Source: Saprospirales bacterium (lineage in GTDB: Bacteria > Bacteroidota > Bacteroidia > Chitinophagales > JADIYW01). Taken from it: a DNA stretch of 25,573 nucleotides. The translations under genes and the position numbers were made by a program. The stretch is from NCBI GenBank assembly GCA_016711605.1, contig JADJSS010000032.1:1-25573 (forward strand), given 5' to 3'. How positions within the stretch are numbered: position 1 is the stretch's first letter; every line of letters starts with the position of its first letter. Below are positions 8,325 to 15,650 of the stretch, piece by piece. Under the pieces are notes generated by a model that did no database searches, was not told the DNA's origin, and was given only the letters and a program-made list of their open reading frames with translations.

Positions 8325-8531
8325 ATGAATAAGGATATTAAGAATAGAGCAGACATAGAATTGTTAGTAGAAAATTTCTACATCAAAGTTAAATCAGACA
8401 AATTGATTGGTCATTTTTTTACTGAAGTTGTTCAGATAAATTGGGAAAAACATTTACCATTAATGACTAATTTCTTTGAGAACATTATCTTTTTTTCAGG
8501 AAACTATAATGGCAATCCAAAAAAAAAATAA
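8325..8531 (+). pseudogene. Group III truncated haemoglobin, N-terminal half only
   Basis: Sixty-eight residues starting MNKDIKNRADIELLVENFYI and ending NGNPKKK. The sequence matches the first half of group III truncated haemoglobins (IGHFFTEVVQINWEKHLPLMTNFFENI, broken here after 20: IGHFFTEVVQINWEKHLPLM then TNFFENI), including the GNY(N/T)GNP turn. Family members are about 120-130 residues; everything after the GNP turn, including the proximal haem histidine, is absent. The frame ends in a run of ten A (8519-8528), immediately after which the coding sequence of a RIC protein begins in a different frame. Such globins bind O2 or NO and fit the neighbouring N2O/NO genes. As it stands it could not bind haem normally. 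Confidence 0.8.
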
Positions 8532-9106
8532 ATAAAGATTCATTATTAAACGAATTAAAAACAGCTAGTGCTGTAAAAGACAACAGTTCAATCGACTTTA
8601 AATCTTGGGACATGGATTTACTGGCTGATTATATCGAAAAAAAACATCATCGTTATGTAAATGAAACTATTCCTGTATTACTACAATATTTTGATAAATT
8701 ATGTAAAGTACACGGAACACAACATCCTGAATTATTTGAAATCAACAAAGAATTTAACGAATGTGCATCTGCGCTAACTGCACACATGAAAAAAGAAGAA
8801 TTGGTTTTATTTCCTTTTATCCGTAACTTAGTTAAGGCAACTATTACAAATCAACATATAGATACGCCACATTTCGGGACTGTAGAAAATCCAATTCACA
8901 TGATGATGCATGAACACGATACAGAAGGTGAACGTTTTCGTAAAATAGCGCAATTAAGCAATGATTATACACCACCTGCAGATGCTTGTGGTACTTATAA
9001 AGTTACATTTAGTTTAGTAAAAGAATTTGAAGATGATTTACATACACATATTCATTTAGAAAACAATATTTTATTTCCTAGTGCAATAAAAATAGAAGCA
9101 TCTTAA
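8522..9106 (+). pseudogene. RIC/YtfE-ScdA family di-iron protein, N-terminal domain missing
   Basis: From the ATG at 8612 there are 164 residues of the hemerythrin-like domain of RIC proteins (repair of iron centres), which restore Fe-S clusters damaged by nitrosative or oxidative stress. Iron-ligand histidines are seen in KKHHRY, HGTQHPE, LTAHMKKEE, MMMHEHDTEGE and HTHIHLENNILFP. Family-like sequence continues upstream of the ATG in the same frame (KDSLLNELKTASAV... to FKSWD, bases 8534-8611) with no start codon, back to a run of ten A. The Cys-containing ScdA_N domain (DFCCGG motif), normally about 60-70 residues, is missing. The gene thus looks cut by the same event that removed the back half of the haemoglobin. 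A shorter protein from 8612 could still be made. Confidence 0.82.
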
Positions 9107-9141
9107 AATATAAATAATCTAACAACAAATATTAAAATAAA

Positions 9142-9168
9142 GAAGAGGCAAATAATTTTTGCCTCTTC
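9142..9168. terminator. Bidirectional terminator between convergent genes
   Basis: GAAGAGGCAAA (9142-9152) pairs perfectly with TTTGCCTCTTC (9158-9168) over a 5-base loop, flanked by A-rich and T-rich tracts. It lies between the ends of the RIC gene (+) and the fasciclin gene (-). Confidence 0.8.
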
Positions 9169-9191
9169 ATTTTAAACAAAAGTATAAAAAA

Positions 9192-9764
9192 TTATTTTGC
9201 AGGTGCTGGTGGTAGTAAAACACCATCAATTACATGAATAATACCGTTACTTGCTGGTACAGAAGCAACAATCGTAGCTGTACCGTTGAGCATTATTTTA
9301 CCATCTTTTTTAGATATTGTTGCGTTGCCACCATTTACCATACCCAATGTTTGTCCATCTTGAAGTGATTCTGCACTGATAGATCCAACATATACATGAT
9401 ATTGTAGAATATCAACCAAAGCATCTTTTTTATCTGGCTCTAATAAACCTTCAACGGTGCCTTTAGGTAATTTATCAAAAGCAGCATTTGTTGGCGCAAA
9501 AACCGTAAATGGACCAGCATTACTTAATGCATCTACTAATTCCGCAGCTTTTACTGCAGCCACTAATGTAGTATGATCTTTACTGCCTACTGCAACCTGA
9601 ACCACATTGGGATTTGACACATCATCTTGAACACCAGATTGTCCTGCACCAACTGATTCAGAAGTGGCATCAGAACTATTTCCATTGGATTTATCATTTG
9701 ACTTACACGATATCATCAATAATGTGAATGAAGACATCAATAAAATAAATGTAATTTTTTTCAT
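9192..9764 (-). CDS. Fasciclin-domain (FAS1) lipoprotein
   Basis: A 190-residue protein starting at the ATG at 9764 (MKKITFILLMSSFTLLMISC), which gives a clean SPII signal with lipobox LMISC; the longer frame to 9800 would only add a Lys-rich stretch in front of the signal. After a Ser/Asn-rich linker comes one FAS1 domain with the H1/H2 motifs GPFTVFAPTNAAF and ASNGIIHVIDGVLLPP. FAS1 proteins are extracytoplasmic adhesion-type domains; the ligand is unknown. The gene is convergent with the nos/RIC block and has an FNR-type box and a long palindrome upstream, suggesting expression under low oxygen or nitrogen-oxide conditions (inference). Confidence 0.93.
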   Translation of the reverse strand: MKKITFILLMSSFTLLMISCKSNDKSNGNSSDATSESVGAGQSGVQDDVSNPNVVQVAVGSKDHTTLVAAVKAAELVDALSNAGPFTVFAPTNAAFDKLPKGTVEGLLEPDKKDALVDILQYHVYVGSISAESLQDGQTLGMVNGGNATISKKDGKIMLNGTATIVASVPASNGIIHVIDGVLLPPAPAK

Positions 9765-9833
9765 AAGTATTTCTTTTAATTTTTTTTTAAATACCATCAA
9801 TATTAGGAATACTTCTTATAAATAATTATGCGC

Positions 9834-9872
9834 AGAATCATACTTTTCTTTTTTTAAGTATGATTCTTATCA
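9834..9872. promoter_or_regulatory. 12-base palindrome overlapping an FNR-type box
   Basis: AGAATCATACTT (9834-9845) and AAGTATGATTCT (9856-9867) form a perfect 12-base inverted repeat. The right arm overlaps TGAT-TCTT-ATCA (9861-9872), the same FNR-type pattern seen before the nos operon. The box centre is about 102 bases upstream of the fasciclin start codon. It could be a compound operator for that gene; as a transcript it could also fold into a hairpin. Confidence 0.5.
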
Positions 9873-9911
9873 GAAAAATATTTTAGAAAAAAATTGAATT
9901 GTAATAAAATA

Positions 9912-9943
9912 AAAAACGCCAGTTATTTCTAAGTGGCGTTTTT
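9912..9943 (-). terminator. Intrinsic terminator of the tRNA operon
   Basis: On the minus strand AAAAACGCCAC pairs with the matching arm ending GGCGTTTTTT across an A/T-rich loop (one mismatch in the upper stem), followed by more T. It lies about 10 bases beyond the tRNA-Pro 3' end. Confidence 0.8.
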
Positions 9944-9952
9944 CTTGGTTAG

Positions 9953-10026
9953 TCGGGATGGCGGATTCGAACCAACGACCTCCTGGTCCCAAACCAGGCA
10001 TTCTAACCGGGCTGAACTACATCCCG
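9953..10026 (-). tRNA. tRNA-Pro (anticodon TGG), T-stem one base short
   Basis: The acceptor stem CGGGATG/CATCCCG with discriminator A, the anticodon stem CCTGG/CCAGG and the loop TTTGGGA (anticodon TGG) identify a proline tRNA. The T arm reads GTTGG-TTCGAAT-CCGC, so the 3' strand has only four bases where five are needed, giving 74 bases in all. The CCA end is not encoded. If the base is truly missing, the tRNA would have a defective T arm; a missing base in the assembly is the simpler explanation. Confidence 0.93.
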
Positions 10027-10031
10027 AATTG

Positions 10032-10119
10032 CGGTGAGAGAGGGATTCGAACCCTCGGTACAGTTACCCGTATGTCAGTTTAGCAAACTGGTGGTTTAAG
10101 CCAACTCACCCATCTCACC
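10032..10119 (-). tRNA. tRNA-Ser (anticodon GCT)
   Basis: An 88-base class II tRNA with acceptor stem GGTGAGA/TCTCACC, anticodon stem-loop CAGTT-TGCTA-AACTG (anticodon GCT), a long variable arm (ACGGGTAACTGTACC) and a regular T arm GAGGG-TTCGAAT-CCCTC. It is the first gene of a two-tRNA operon with tRNA-Pro five bases downstream. Confidence 0.97.
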
Positions 10120-10153
10120 TCCTTATTTTTCTATTAAAAGAACTTTGGGACGG

Positions 10154-10184
10154 CAAAGATAGGATTTTTAAAGAACTTTACAAA
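10154..10184 (-). promoter_or_regulatory. Bacteroidota-type promoter of the tRNA operon
   Basis: On the minus strand TTTG (10184-10181), exactly 19 bases, then TATCTTTG (10161-10154). This is a full match to the Bacteroidota primary sigma consensus TTTG-N19-TAnnTTTG. The start site would be near 10149, about 30 bases before tRNA-Ser. Confidence 0.85.
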
Positions 10185-10261
10185 TATAACTCAATTTTTA
10201 TCCAGAAAAATCTCTTTAATAAATTGATAATAATTTTGCAATAAAAAAAGTTTAACTAAAG

Positions 10262-10281
10262 AAAGGATAATACGTTCCTTT
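10262..10281 (-). terminator. Weak terminator-like hairpin after dnaA
   Basis: AAAGGA (10262-10267) and TCCTTT (10276-10281) form a 6-base stem just beyond the dnaA stop codon. On the minus strand the following T tract is short, so this is a weak candidate. The rest of the stretch 10185-10287 shows only A/T-rich sequence. Confidence 0.3.
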
Positions 10282-10287
10282 TTATTT

Positions 10288-11724
10288 TTATAACGACAAC
10301 TCTATGCGTTTTTTTAATTCTTCAACTGAATCTCTAAATTCTTCATCAGTATCAATTAAATTTCTTACTGCTTGGCAAGAGTGAATAACCGTACTATGAT
10401 CGCGACCACCAAATTGTTGACCAATAGATTTTAAAGATGACTTCGTATATTCTTTTGCAAAAAACATAGACAATTGTCTTGCTTGTACAAATTGACGTTT
10501 ACGTGTTGGTTCTTTTAATTTTTCAATAGGCACTTCAAAGAAATCACACACCGTTTTCTGAATCATATCTAATGAAATTTCTTTCGTAGCATGTTTCACA
10601 AAATTAATCACTGTTTTCTTAGCTAAATCTAAAGTGATGTCTTGTCTGTTTAAAGTTGCTTGTGCTAAAATGGAAGTTAAAACACCTTCTAATTCACGCA
10701 CATTTGTTTTGATGTTTGTTGCAATAAAACGCGTAACATCTTCATGCATTTCAATTCCATCTGCATGTAATCTTTTTTGCAAAATAGTAATACGTGTTTC
10801 GTAATCTGGAATTTGCAAATCTGTAGTCAAGCCCCATTTAAAACGAGACAATAAACGTTCTTCCATATTATCCAAATCTTTTGGAGCTCTATCAGAAGTC
10901 AAAATTAATTGCTTGCCGTTTTGGTGCAAATGATTAAAGATATGAAAGAAGATATCTTGTGTTTTTGTTTTATTTGCGAAGAATTGAATATCATCAATAA
11001 TCAACACATCTATTTGTTGATAGAAATGAATAAAATCGTTCGTGCTGTTATCTTTTAACGCATTTAGAAACTGGCTAGTAAATTTTTCAGAACTTACATA
11101 TAAAACCGTTTTGTTAGAACTATTTACTTTTATAAAGTTGCCGATTGCTTGTCCTAAATGAGTTTTACCTAAACCTACACCACCATATATTACTAATGGA
11201 TTGAATGCAGTTCCACCTGGTGATTTAGCAACAGCCATACCTGCACTGCGTGCAAATTTATTACAATCACCTTCTATAAAAGAATCGAATGTATAATTTG
11301 GATTTAATTGTGAATCAACATGAATTTTTTTCAATCCAGGAATCACAAATGGATTTTTCACCATTGGACTTGAAAACACGGCTGGCATTGATACTTCGTT
11401 GCTACCATAAACACCTTCTCTATAATTCGGCACGTCAATTGTTTTAGGTGATGATTTGCTACCTGCAGATGAATCTACTAAAATTCTGTATTCTAGTTTG
11501 GCTGAATCGCCTAATTCTCTTTTAATTGTTTTGCGCAAAAGTGTTACATAATGTTCTTCCAACCATTCGTAAAAAAACTGACTCGGCACTTGGATCGTTA
11601 GAATGTTATCATCTAACTTTACAGGTTTGATTGGCTCGAACCAAGTCTTAAAACTTTGCACATTGATATTGTCTTTTATAATTTTTAGGCAGTTCTCCCA
11701 CACAAGTTCATGCTTGCTTTTCAT
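10288..11724 (-). CDS. dnaA: Chromosomal replication initiator DnaA
   Basis: A 478-residue full-length DnaA. Domain I is at residues 1-85 (helicase and self-interaction), followed by a variable linker (about 86-135). The AAA+ domain has Walker A GGVGLGKT (181-188) and Walker B VLIIDDIQFF (240-249), with the arginine-finger/sensor region LLSRFKWGL. C-terminal domain IV carries the DNA-binding signature GGRDHSTVIHSCQAV (439-453). It binds DnaA boxes at oriC and opens the origin. dnaN is not adjacent here, and the flanks show no cluster of DnaA boxes, so the gene alone does not mark the origin. Confidence 0.99.
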   Translation of the reverse strand: MKSKHELVWENCLKIIKDNINVQSFKTWFEPIKPVKLDDNILTIQVPSQFFYEWLEEHYVTLLRKTIKRELGDSAKLEYRILVDSSAGSKSSPKTIDVPNYREGVYGSNEVSMPAVFSSPMVKNPFVIPGLKKIHVDSQLNPNYTFDSFIEGDCNKFARSAGMAVAKSPGGTAFNPLVIYGGVGLGKTHLGQAIGNFIKVNSSNKTVLYVSSEKFTSQFLNALKDNSTNDFIHFYQQIDVLIIDDIQFFANKTKTQDIFFHIFNHLHQNGKQLILTSDRAPKDLDNMEERLLSRFKWGLTTDLQIPDYETRITILQKRLHADGIEMHEDVTRFIATNIKTNVRELEGVLTSILAQATLNRQDITLDLAKKTVINFVKHATKEISLDMIQKTVCDFFEVPIEKLKEPTRKRQFVQARQLSMFFAKEYTKSSLKSIGQQFGGRDHSTVIHSCQAVRNLIDTDEEFRDSVEELKKRIELSL

Positions 11725-11804
11725 ACGCTCTTTATAGTTTTAAAAGTTTATTATTTATCAACAACCGGACAACTAAGATGAAACATTTTTCTTGATAAAA
11801 AAAA

Positions 11805-12734
11805 TTAATTTGCTATTGATTTTTTGGAAACAATTACAGTATGGTGTTTTGACATCTTTTTACGAAAACTTTTTTCAAAAACATAATCTAGCTTTCCAAT
11901 TTGCAAACCAGCCCAACCTACTTGATTGATAAAAACTTCTTTTTCATCTTTATTTTTTTCTTCAGTTGGTTTATCTAAAAACGTATGTGTGTGCCCGCCA
12001 ATAATCAAATCAATATTATTGGTGTTTTTTGCTAAAATAATATCCGAAATTTTGTTGTTATCATAAGTATAGCCTAAGTGTGATAAGCAAATAATGATAT
12101 GACATTTTTTTTGAAATTTTAAAATATCTACTTGCTCTTGCACACATTTAATTGGATCTAAATATTTTGTATTGGTGTATAATTTATCAGGCACCAAACC
12201 ATCTAATTCAACACCACAACCGGTGATGCCAATTTTGACTTTTCCTTTCTTTATAATGATGTGTTTATGTACTTTATTTTCAACTGGTGTATTAGTGAAA
12301 TCATAGTTGCAATTCACAAATGGAAAATTAGCGCGCGTAATTTGTTTTGCCAATGTTTCAATACCACCATCAAAGTCGTGATTGCCTATGGTTGCTGCAT
12401 CGTAACGCATTTGGTTCATCAAATCAATTTCCAAATCACCATGAAAAAAATTAAAATACGGTGTTCCTTGAAAGATATCACCAGCATCTAATAACAAAAT
12501 ATTTTCATGGCTAGCACGAATATTTTTCAGGATAGTTGCGCGTGCTGCAGCACCACCTAAACCTGGATATTTTTTATCGTCATCAGCAAATGGTTCGATA
12601 TGACTGTGCACATCGTTTGTATGCAATATGGAAAGTGTAGTTTCGTTTTTATTTTTTGCAAAAACAGAATTTGTTGCAGCCAATATAGTGCTACCTAATA
12701 AACTCGATTTTATAAAATTTCTTCTATTCTGCAT
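11805..12734 (-). CDS. Metallophosphatase, catalytic domain of a split 5'-nucleotidase
   Basis: From the ATG at 12734 this is 309 residues beginning MQNRRNFIKSSLLGSTILAA, with a twin-arginine signal (RRNFIK); a start at 12752 would add six residues. The calcineurin-like metal-binding motifs are all present in order: TNDVHSH, LLDAGDIFQGTPYF, ATIGNHDFDGG, ICLSHLGYT and IIGGHTHT. This is the N-terminal half of UshA/5'-nucleotidase proteins, which remove phosphate from nucleotides in the periplasm. The nucleotide-binding C-terminal domain is encoded by the preceding gene, which it overlaps by 11 bases, so the two probably work together. Confidence 0.94.
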   Translation of the reverse strand: MQNRRNFIKSSLLGSTILAATNSVFAKNKNETTLSILHTNDVHSHIEPFADDDKKYPGLGGAAARATILKNIRASHENILLLDAGDIFQGTPYFNFFHGDLEIDLMNQMRYDAATIGNHDFDGGIETLAKQITRANFPFVNCNYDFTNTPVENKVHKHIIIKKGKVKIGITGCGVELDGLVPDKLYTNTKYLDPIKCVQEQVDILKFQKKCHIIICLSHLGYTYDNNKISDIILAKNTNNIDLIIGGHTHTFLDKPTEEKNKDEKEVFINQVGWAGLQIGKLDYVFEKSFRKKMSKHHTVIVSKKSIAN

Positions 12735-13479
12735 TGGTGATTCTGTTTTCAATTTTTGCTGAAACTTTTTTTCCTAAACGTGCTTGTTCTTTCCAATATT
12801 CAATAATTGCATCGCGAAACAATTTGCCAGTTTGTTTTTGTGGAATCGTTTTTAATAATGCAATTCCATCACCACCATTTGCCAAATAATCATTCACAGC
12901 AATATTATATTTTTTAGTTAAACTAATTGGCTCATTATCCACCAAAATATTTTGTGCTTTTTTGTTTTTTATCTGAAAAGAAATTCCGGAAATTGGCCAC
13001 CCATTTTTAGCTGCAATTGAATCGCAAAAATCAGCAAGTTGTTGTCCAGTTAAAGTTTGTTCCACTAAATAATTATCAAAAGGCATCAGCAAATAAGCAT
13101 GTTCAACATTGAGTATTCCTTTTGTTAATGATGGAGTTCGAATACCGCCGTAATTTAGTATTGCTACATCAATTTTATCTTTGGTATATTCTTCAGTTTT
13201 AATTTTCAGCATATCTACCATAAAATTTCCGAGTGTGCTTTCAGGTAATTTTTTAGATAAATCTTCTTCTAATTCTACCAAAGCCACTTTCATTATTTTA
13301 TCTAATGAATCTTTGTATGGTTTATAATAAATAAAAGTAGCAGAATCAGTTTTTATTTCTTTATTGATTTTTACTAAAGATGCAGTTTGTGTTGTTGGAT
13401 AAATGGTTTTGCATGCAGTAAAAATACTGGCAATAACGAAAAAGTAAATTTTTATTTTAGAATAAATTTTTGACATCAT
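12724..13479 (-). CDS. 5'-nucleotidase C-terminal domain lipoprotein
   Basis: A 251-residue protein with an SPII signal (ASIFTAC, Cys23) followed by the 5_nucleotid_C domain: LNYGGIRTPSLTKGILNVEHAYLLMPFDN (written here as LNYGGIRTPSLTKG, then PFDNYLVEQTLTG) and NDYLANGGDGIALLK. In one-chain 5'-nucleotidases this domain binds the nucleotide base and closes on the metal domain. Here it is a separate lipoprotein encoded upstream of the catalytic half. It has its own signal peptide and overlaps both neighbours (23 bases with the gene before, 11 with the gene after), so this is a designed two-gene arrangement, not a broken gene. Confidence 0.93.
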   Translation of the reverse strand: MMSKIYSKIKIYFFVIASIFTACKTIYPTTQTASLVKINKEIKTDSATFIYYKPYKDSLDKIMKVALVELEEDLSKKLPESTLGNFMVDMLKIKTEEYTKDKIDVAILNYGGIRTPSLTKGILNVEHAYLLMPFDNYLVEQTLTGQQLADFCDSIAAKNGWPISGISFQIKNKKAQNILVDNEPISLTKKYNIAVNDYLANGGDGIALLKTIPQKQTGKLFRDAIIEYWKEQARLGKKVSAKIENRITNAE

Positions 13480-13999
13480 CTTTTACAAAATTTATAGCAA
13501 TTTGAACAGGCACATCTTTGTTTGATTGAATAAAATAATTAAAAATGGCTTTACTTAATTCAATACCGTCGGTTTCGTCTGGCATTTGCGATGCAATACT
13601 ATTGATAAGTTTAATGGTTTCTTCTTTTGCGGTTGATACCATTTGCCATGCATCCGAATTTATATACATTTGCTGCGAAAGATTGTATTCGTATTCAATG
13701 CGAATGGTTTTAATGAGTTCTAATTGAAATTCTGGCAACAACATATTTTGTTGATAAACGCGTTGACACAAACTAAATGGATGAATGCGTTCGAGAAAAA
13801 CGATAATGCGTTCGTATGCTTGCAAACGCAACGGTTGTGAAACTTTCCTTTGTTCAAATAATAAAGATTTATTTAGTTCTTGTTTTCTGCGTTCATTCTC
13901 ATTATTAATAAAAGTTTGAACAATAAGATAAACGCCACCAAGTGTTACTAAAGAAGGAACAATATATTTCAACATTTCTAAAACAATAGACAAATTCAT
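13457..13999 (-). CDS. Unknown protein with one N-terminal membrane anchor
   Basis: From the ATG at 13999 it has 180 residues; a TTG at 14005 would add two. One hydrophobic helix near residues 8-26 (PSLVTLGGVYLIVQTFI) is followed by a charged, helical cytoplasmic-type domain (ENERRKQELNKSLLFEQRK, then QAYERIIVFLERIHPFSL). I see no catalytic motif. It resembles a small protein family conserved in Bacteroidota, with no known function to my knowledge. Its end overlaps the 5'-nucleotidase C-domain gene by 23 bases, so it heads that operon. Confidence 0.82.
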   Translation of the reverse strand: MNLSIVLEMLKYIVPSLVTLGGVYLIVQTFINNENERRKQELNKSLLFEQRKVSQPLRLQAYERIIVFLERIHPFSLCQRVYQQNMLLPEFQLELIKTIRIEYEYNLSQQMYINSDAWQMVSTAKEETIKLINSIASQMPDETDGIELSKAIFNYFIQSNKDVPVQIAINFVKDDVKNLF

Positions 14000-14106
14000 A
14001 AGCAATAATTAAGGTGGTTAAAAATACAATTTTAATTTTCTATTTAACGTTGGAAATTTAGAATAATTTTAATGATTTCAATATATAGTATGACAATAAT
14101 TTGAAC

Positions 14107-14114
14107 TAAATTTG
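14107..14114 (+). promoter_or_regulatory. Possible -7 element for the Fe-S carrier gene
   Basis: TAAATTTG fits TAnnTTTG about 30 bases before the ATG at 14145, but no TTG stands 19 bases upstream, so only half of the promoter is supported. Confidence 0.4.
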
Positions 14115-14144
14115 TGAAATTATTGTTTAAGTTTAATAAAATGT

Positions 14145-14495
14145 ATGGAAACAATTATAGAAAATAAAATCCCTATAACATTTACTGCATCAGCAGTTGA
14201 AGAAATTAAGAATTTGTTTAGAAATGGAAATTACTCAACTAATTTTGGATTGCGAATTGGAGTTGAAGGTGGTGGCTGTGCAGGTTTTTCTTATATTTTA
14301 GATTTTGATGTAAAGAAAGAGAACGATGATGTATATTATATTGGTGAGATTCCATTGTATATTGACAATACTCAAATTATGTACTTATTCAATTGCAATA
14401 TTGATTTTAAAACTGGCTTAGATAATCGTGGATTTGTGTATAATAACCCAAATGCAGCCACAACGTGTGGTTGTGGAACTTCTTTTTCCGCGTAA
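14145..14495 (+). CDS. A-type iron-sulfur carrier (HesB/IscA/ErpA family)
   Basis: A 116-residue protein that carries Fe-S clusters or iron to apoproteins in the cytoplasm. The three conserved cysteines are in place: Cys45 in GGGCAGFSY and Cys108 and Cys110 in TTCGCGTSFS at the C-terminus. Length is typical. Standing alone, without other isc or suf genes beside it, the subfamily (IscA, SufA or ErpA) cannot be told. Confidence 0.94.
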   Translation: METIIENKIPITFTASAVEEIKNLFRNGNYSTNFGLRIGVEGGGCAGFSYILDFDVKKENDDVYYIGEIPLYIDNTQIMYLFNCNIDFKTGLDNRGFVYNNPNAATTCGCGTSFSA

Positions 14496-14570
14496 TATAC
14501 TTGTTGGCATGCATTTTACACTTTAAAATTTACACAGACACCTTATTTTACTAACATTTCTGAAAAATAA

Positions 14571-14601
14571 TTTGGATAATTGTACAAAGGAATTAACTTT
14601 G
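14571..14601 (+). promoter_or_regulatory. Bacteroidota-type promoter of the HU gene
   Basis: TTTG (14571-14574), exactly 19 bases, then TAACTTTG (14594-14601): a full match to TTTG-N19-TAnnTTTG. The start site would be near 14606, giving a leader of about 30 bases. Confidence 0.85.
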
Positions 14602-14637
14602 TGTTTAGAATTTTATAACTAAATAAATAATAAAAAA

Positions 14638-14922
14638 ATGAACAAAGGCGACTTAGTAAAAGTTATTGCAGATGCGGCTGGCGTAACAAATGCAACTGCT
14701 ACATCAACATTGAATGCAGTTTTAGATAGCATTCGTAAAAGTTTAAAAAAAGAAGATAAAGTTACTTTAATAGGTTTTGGTACTTTCTCTACATCTAAAA
14801 GAGCAAAAAGAGATGGAAGAAATCCATCTACAGGAGCTAAAATCAAAATTCCAGCGAAGACATTAGTTAAGTTTAAAGCAGGAAAAGAACTAAGCGAGGC
14901 TGTAAATAAAAAAGGGAAGTAA
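14638..14922 (+). CDS. HU-family DNA-binding protein
   Basis: A 94-residue histone-like protein. It starts MNKGDLVKVIADAAGVT and carries VTLIGFGTFSTSKRAKRDGRNPSTG (in parts: LIGFGTFS, then GRNPSTG), the beta-arm region with the Pro that intercalates in bent DNA, and ends KFKAGKELSEAVN. It bends and compacts DNA as a dimer. It has its own strong promoter and a perfect terminator, so it is a single-gene unit. Confidence 0.97.
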   Translation: MNKGDLVKVIADAAGVTNATATSTLNAVLDSIRKSLKKEDKVTLIGFGTFSTSKRAKRDGRNPSTGAKIKIPAKTLVKFKAGKELSEAVNKKGK

Positions 14923-14930
14923 TATAATTC

Positions 14931-14982
14931 CTCCTTAAATAATAAAACTCCAACTTGTGTTGGAGTTTTATTATTTAAGGAG
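14931..14982. terminator. Bidirectional terminator with perfect 24-base arms
   Basis: Bases 14931-14954 and 14959-14982 are perfect inverted repeats with loop TTGT; the core is ACTCCAAC/GTTGGAGT flanked by A and T tracts. It separates the convergent HU and pdxH genes. The pdxH stop codon (14975-14977) and its last codons lie inside the right arm. Confidence 0.92.
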
Positions 14983-15622
14983 CTAATCTTTCTAATATCC
15001 AGGTTTGATTGTCTTTTAATGTATATTGCAATCTATCGTGCAATCGATTCTGTCTTCCTTGCCAAAATTCAATCACGGTTGGTTTTATGTTATAACCACC
15101 CCAATTCTTTTTTATTGGTATTTCTAAATCCTTAAATTCTTGAATTATTTGCAAAAATAATTCATCTAGTGAGTTCCTATTTTCAATAACAATGCTTTGA
15201 TTTGAAAGATATGCAGCAATTTGACTATCTCGTGGTCTTGACCGAAAATATATTTCATTCATTTCTTCTGTTGTTTGTGTTGCGATGCCTTCTATTCGTA
15301 CCTGTCGCTCATGTTCTCTAAACCAAAAAAGTAAGGCAACTTTATCATTTTCTTTAATATCAACTCCTTTCTTACTTTCATAATTTGTGTAAAAAACAAA
15401 ACCATTTTCGTCAAAACTTTTTAATAAAACAGTCCTTAGTGATGGATGCAAATCATTTCCAACAGTTGCTATCTGCATTGCATTGGGTTCGTATAAATTA
15501 TCGTCAATTGCTTGTTGAAACCATTTTTCAAATTGAAAAATAGGATTTTTATCACAATCTTTTTCTAACAAAAACCCTTTTTCATAACTATTGCGCATGT
15601 TCGTTAAATCTCGATTTGGCAT
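14975..15622 (-). CDS. pdxH: Pyridoxamine 5'-phosphate oxidase
   Basis: A 215-residue FMN enzyme that oxidises pyridoxine/pyridoxamine 5'-phosphate to pyridoxal 5'-phosphate (vitamin B6 synthesis and salvage). Family marks: MQIATVGNDLHPSLRTVLLK (FMN site), FYTNYESKKG, FWFREHERQVRIEG, SRPRDSQIAAYLSNQS and the C-terminal NRLHDRLQY plus ERLAP substrate-binding end. Complete. It follows rodA on the same strand 28 bases downstream, so it may be the last gene of the mre operon. Confidence 0.97.
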   Translation of the reverse strand: MPNRDLTNMRNSYEKGFLLEKDCDKNPIFQFEKWFQQAIDDNLYEPNAMQIATVGNDLHPSLRTVLLKSFDENGFVFYTNYESKKGVDIKENDKVALLFWFREHERQVRIEGIATQTTEEMNEIYFRSRPRDSQIAAYLSNQSIVIENRNSLDELFLQIIQEFKDLEIPIKKNWGGYNIKPTVIEFWQGRQNRLHDRLQYTLKDNQTWILERLAP

Positions 15623-15650
15623 AATCTATATTTTTTAAGTTTGTAAAAAA

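Noticed and set aside
11725..11804. Possible oriC next to dnaA: TTATCAACA at 11755-11763
   Set aside because: A single imperfect DnaA-box-like 9-mer; no box cluster, no A/T-rich unwinding region of note, and dnaN is not adjacent.
11805..13479. 5'-nucleotidase halves as a frameshifted single gene
   Set aside because: The C-terminal domain is encoded upstream of the catalytic domain and each protein has its own export signal, so the order rules out a frameshift.
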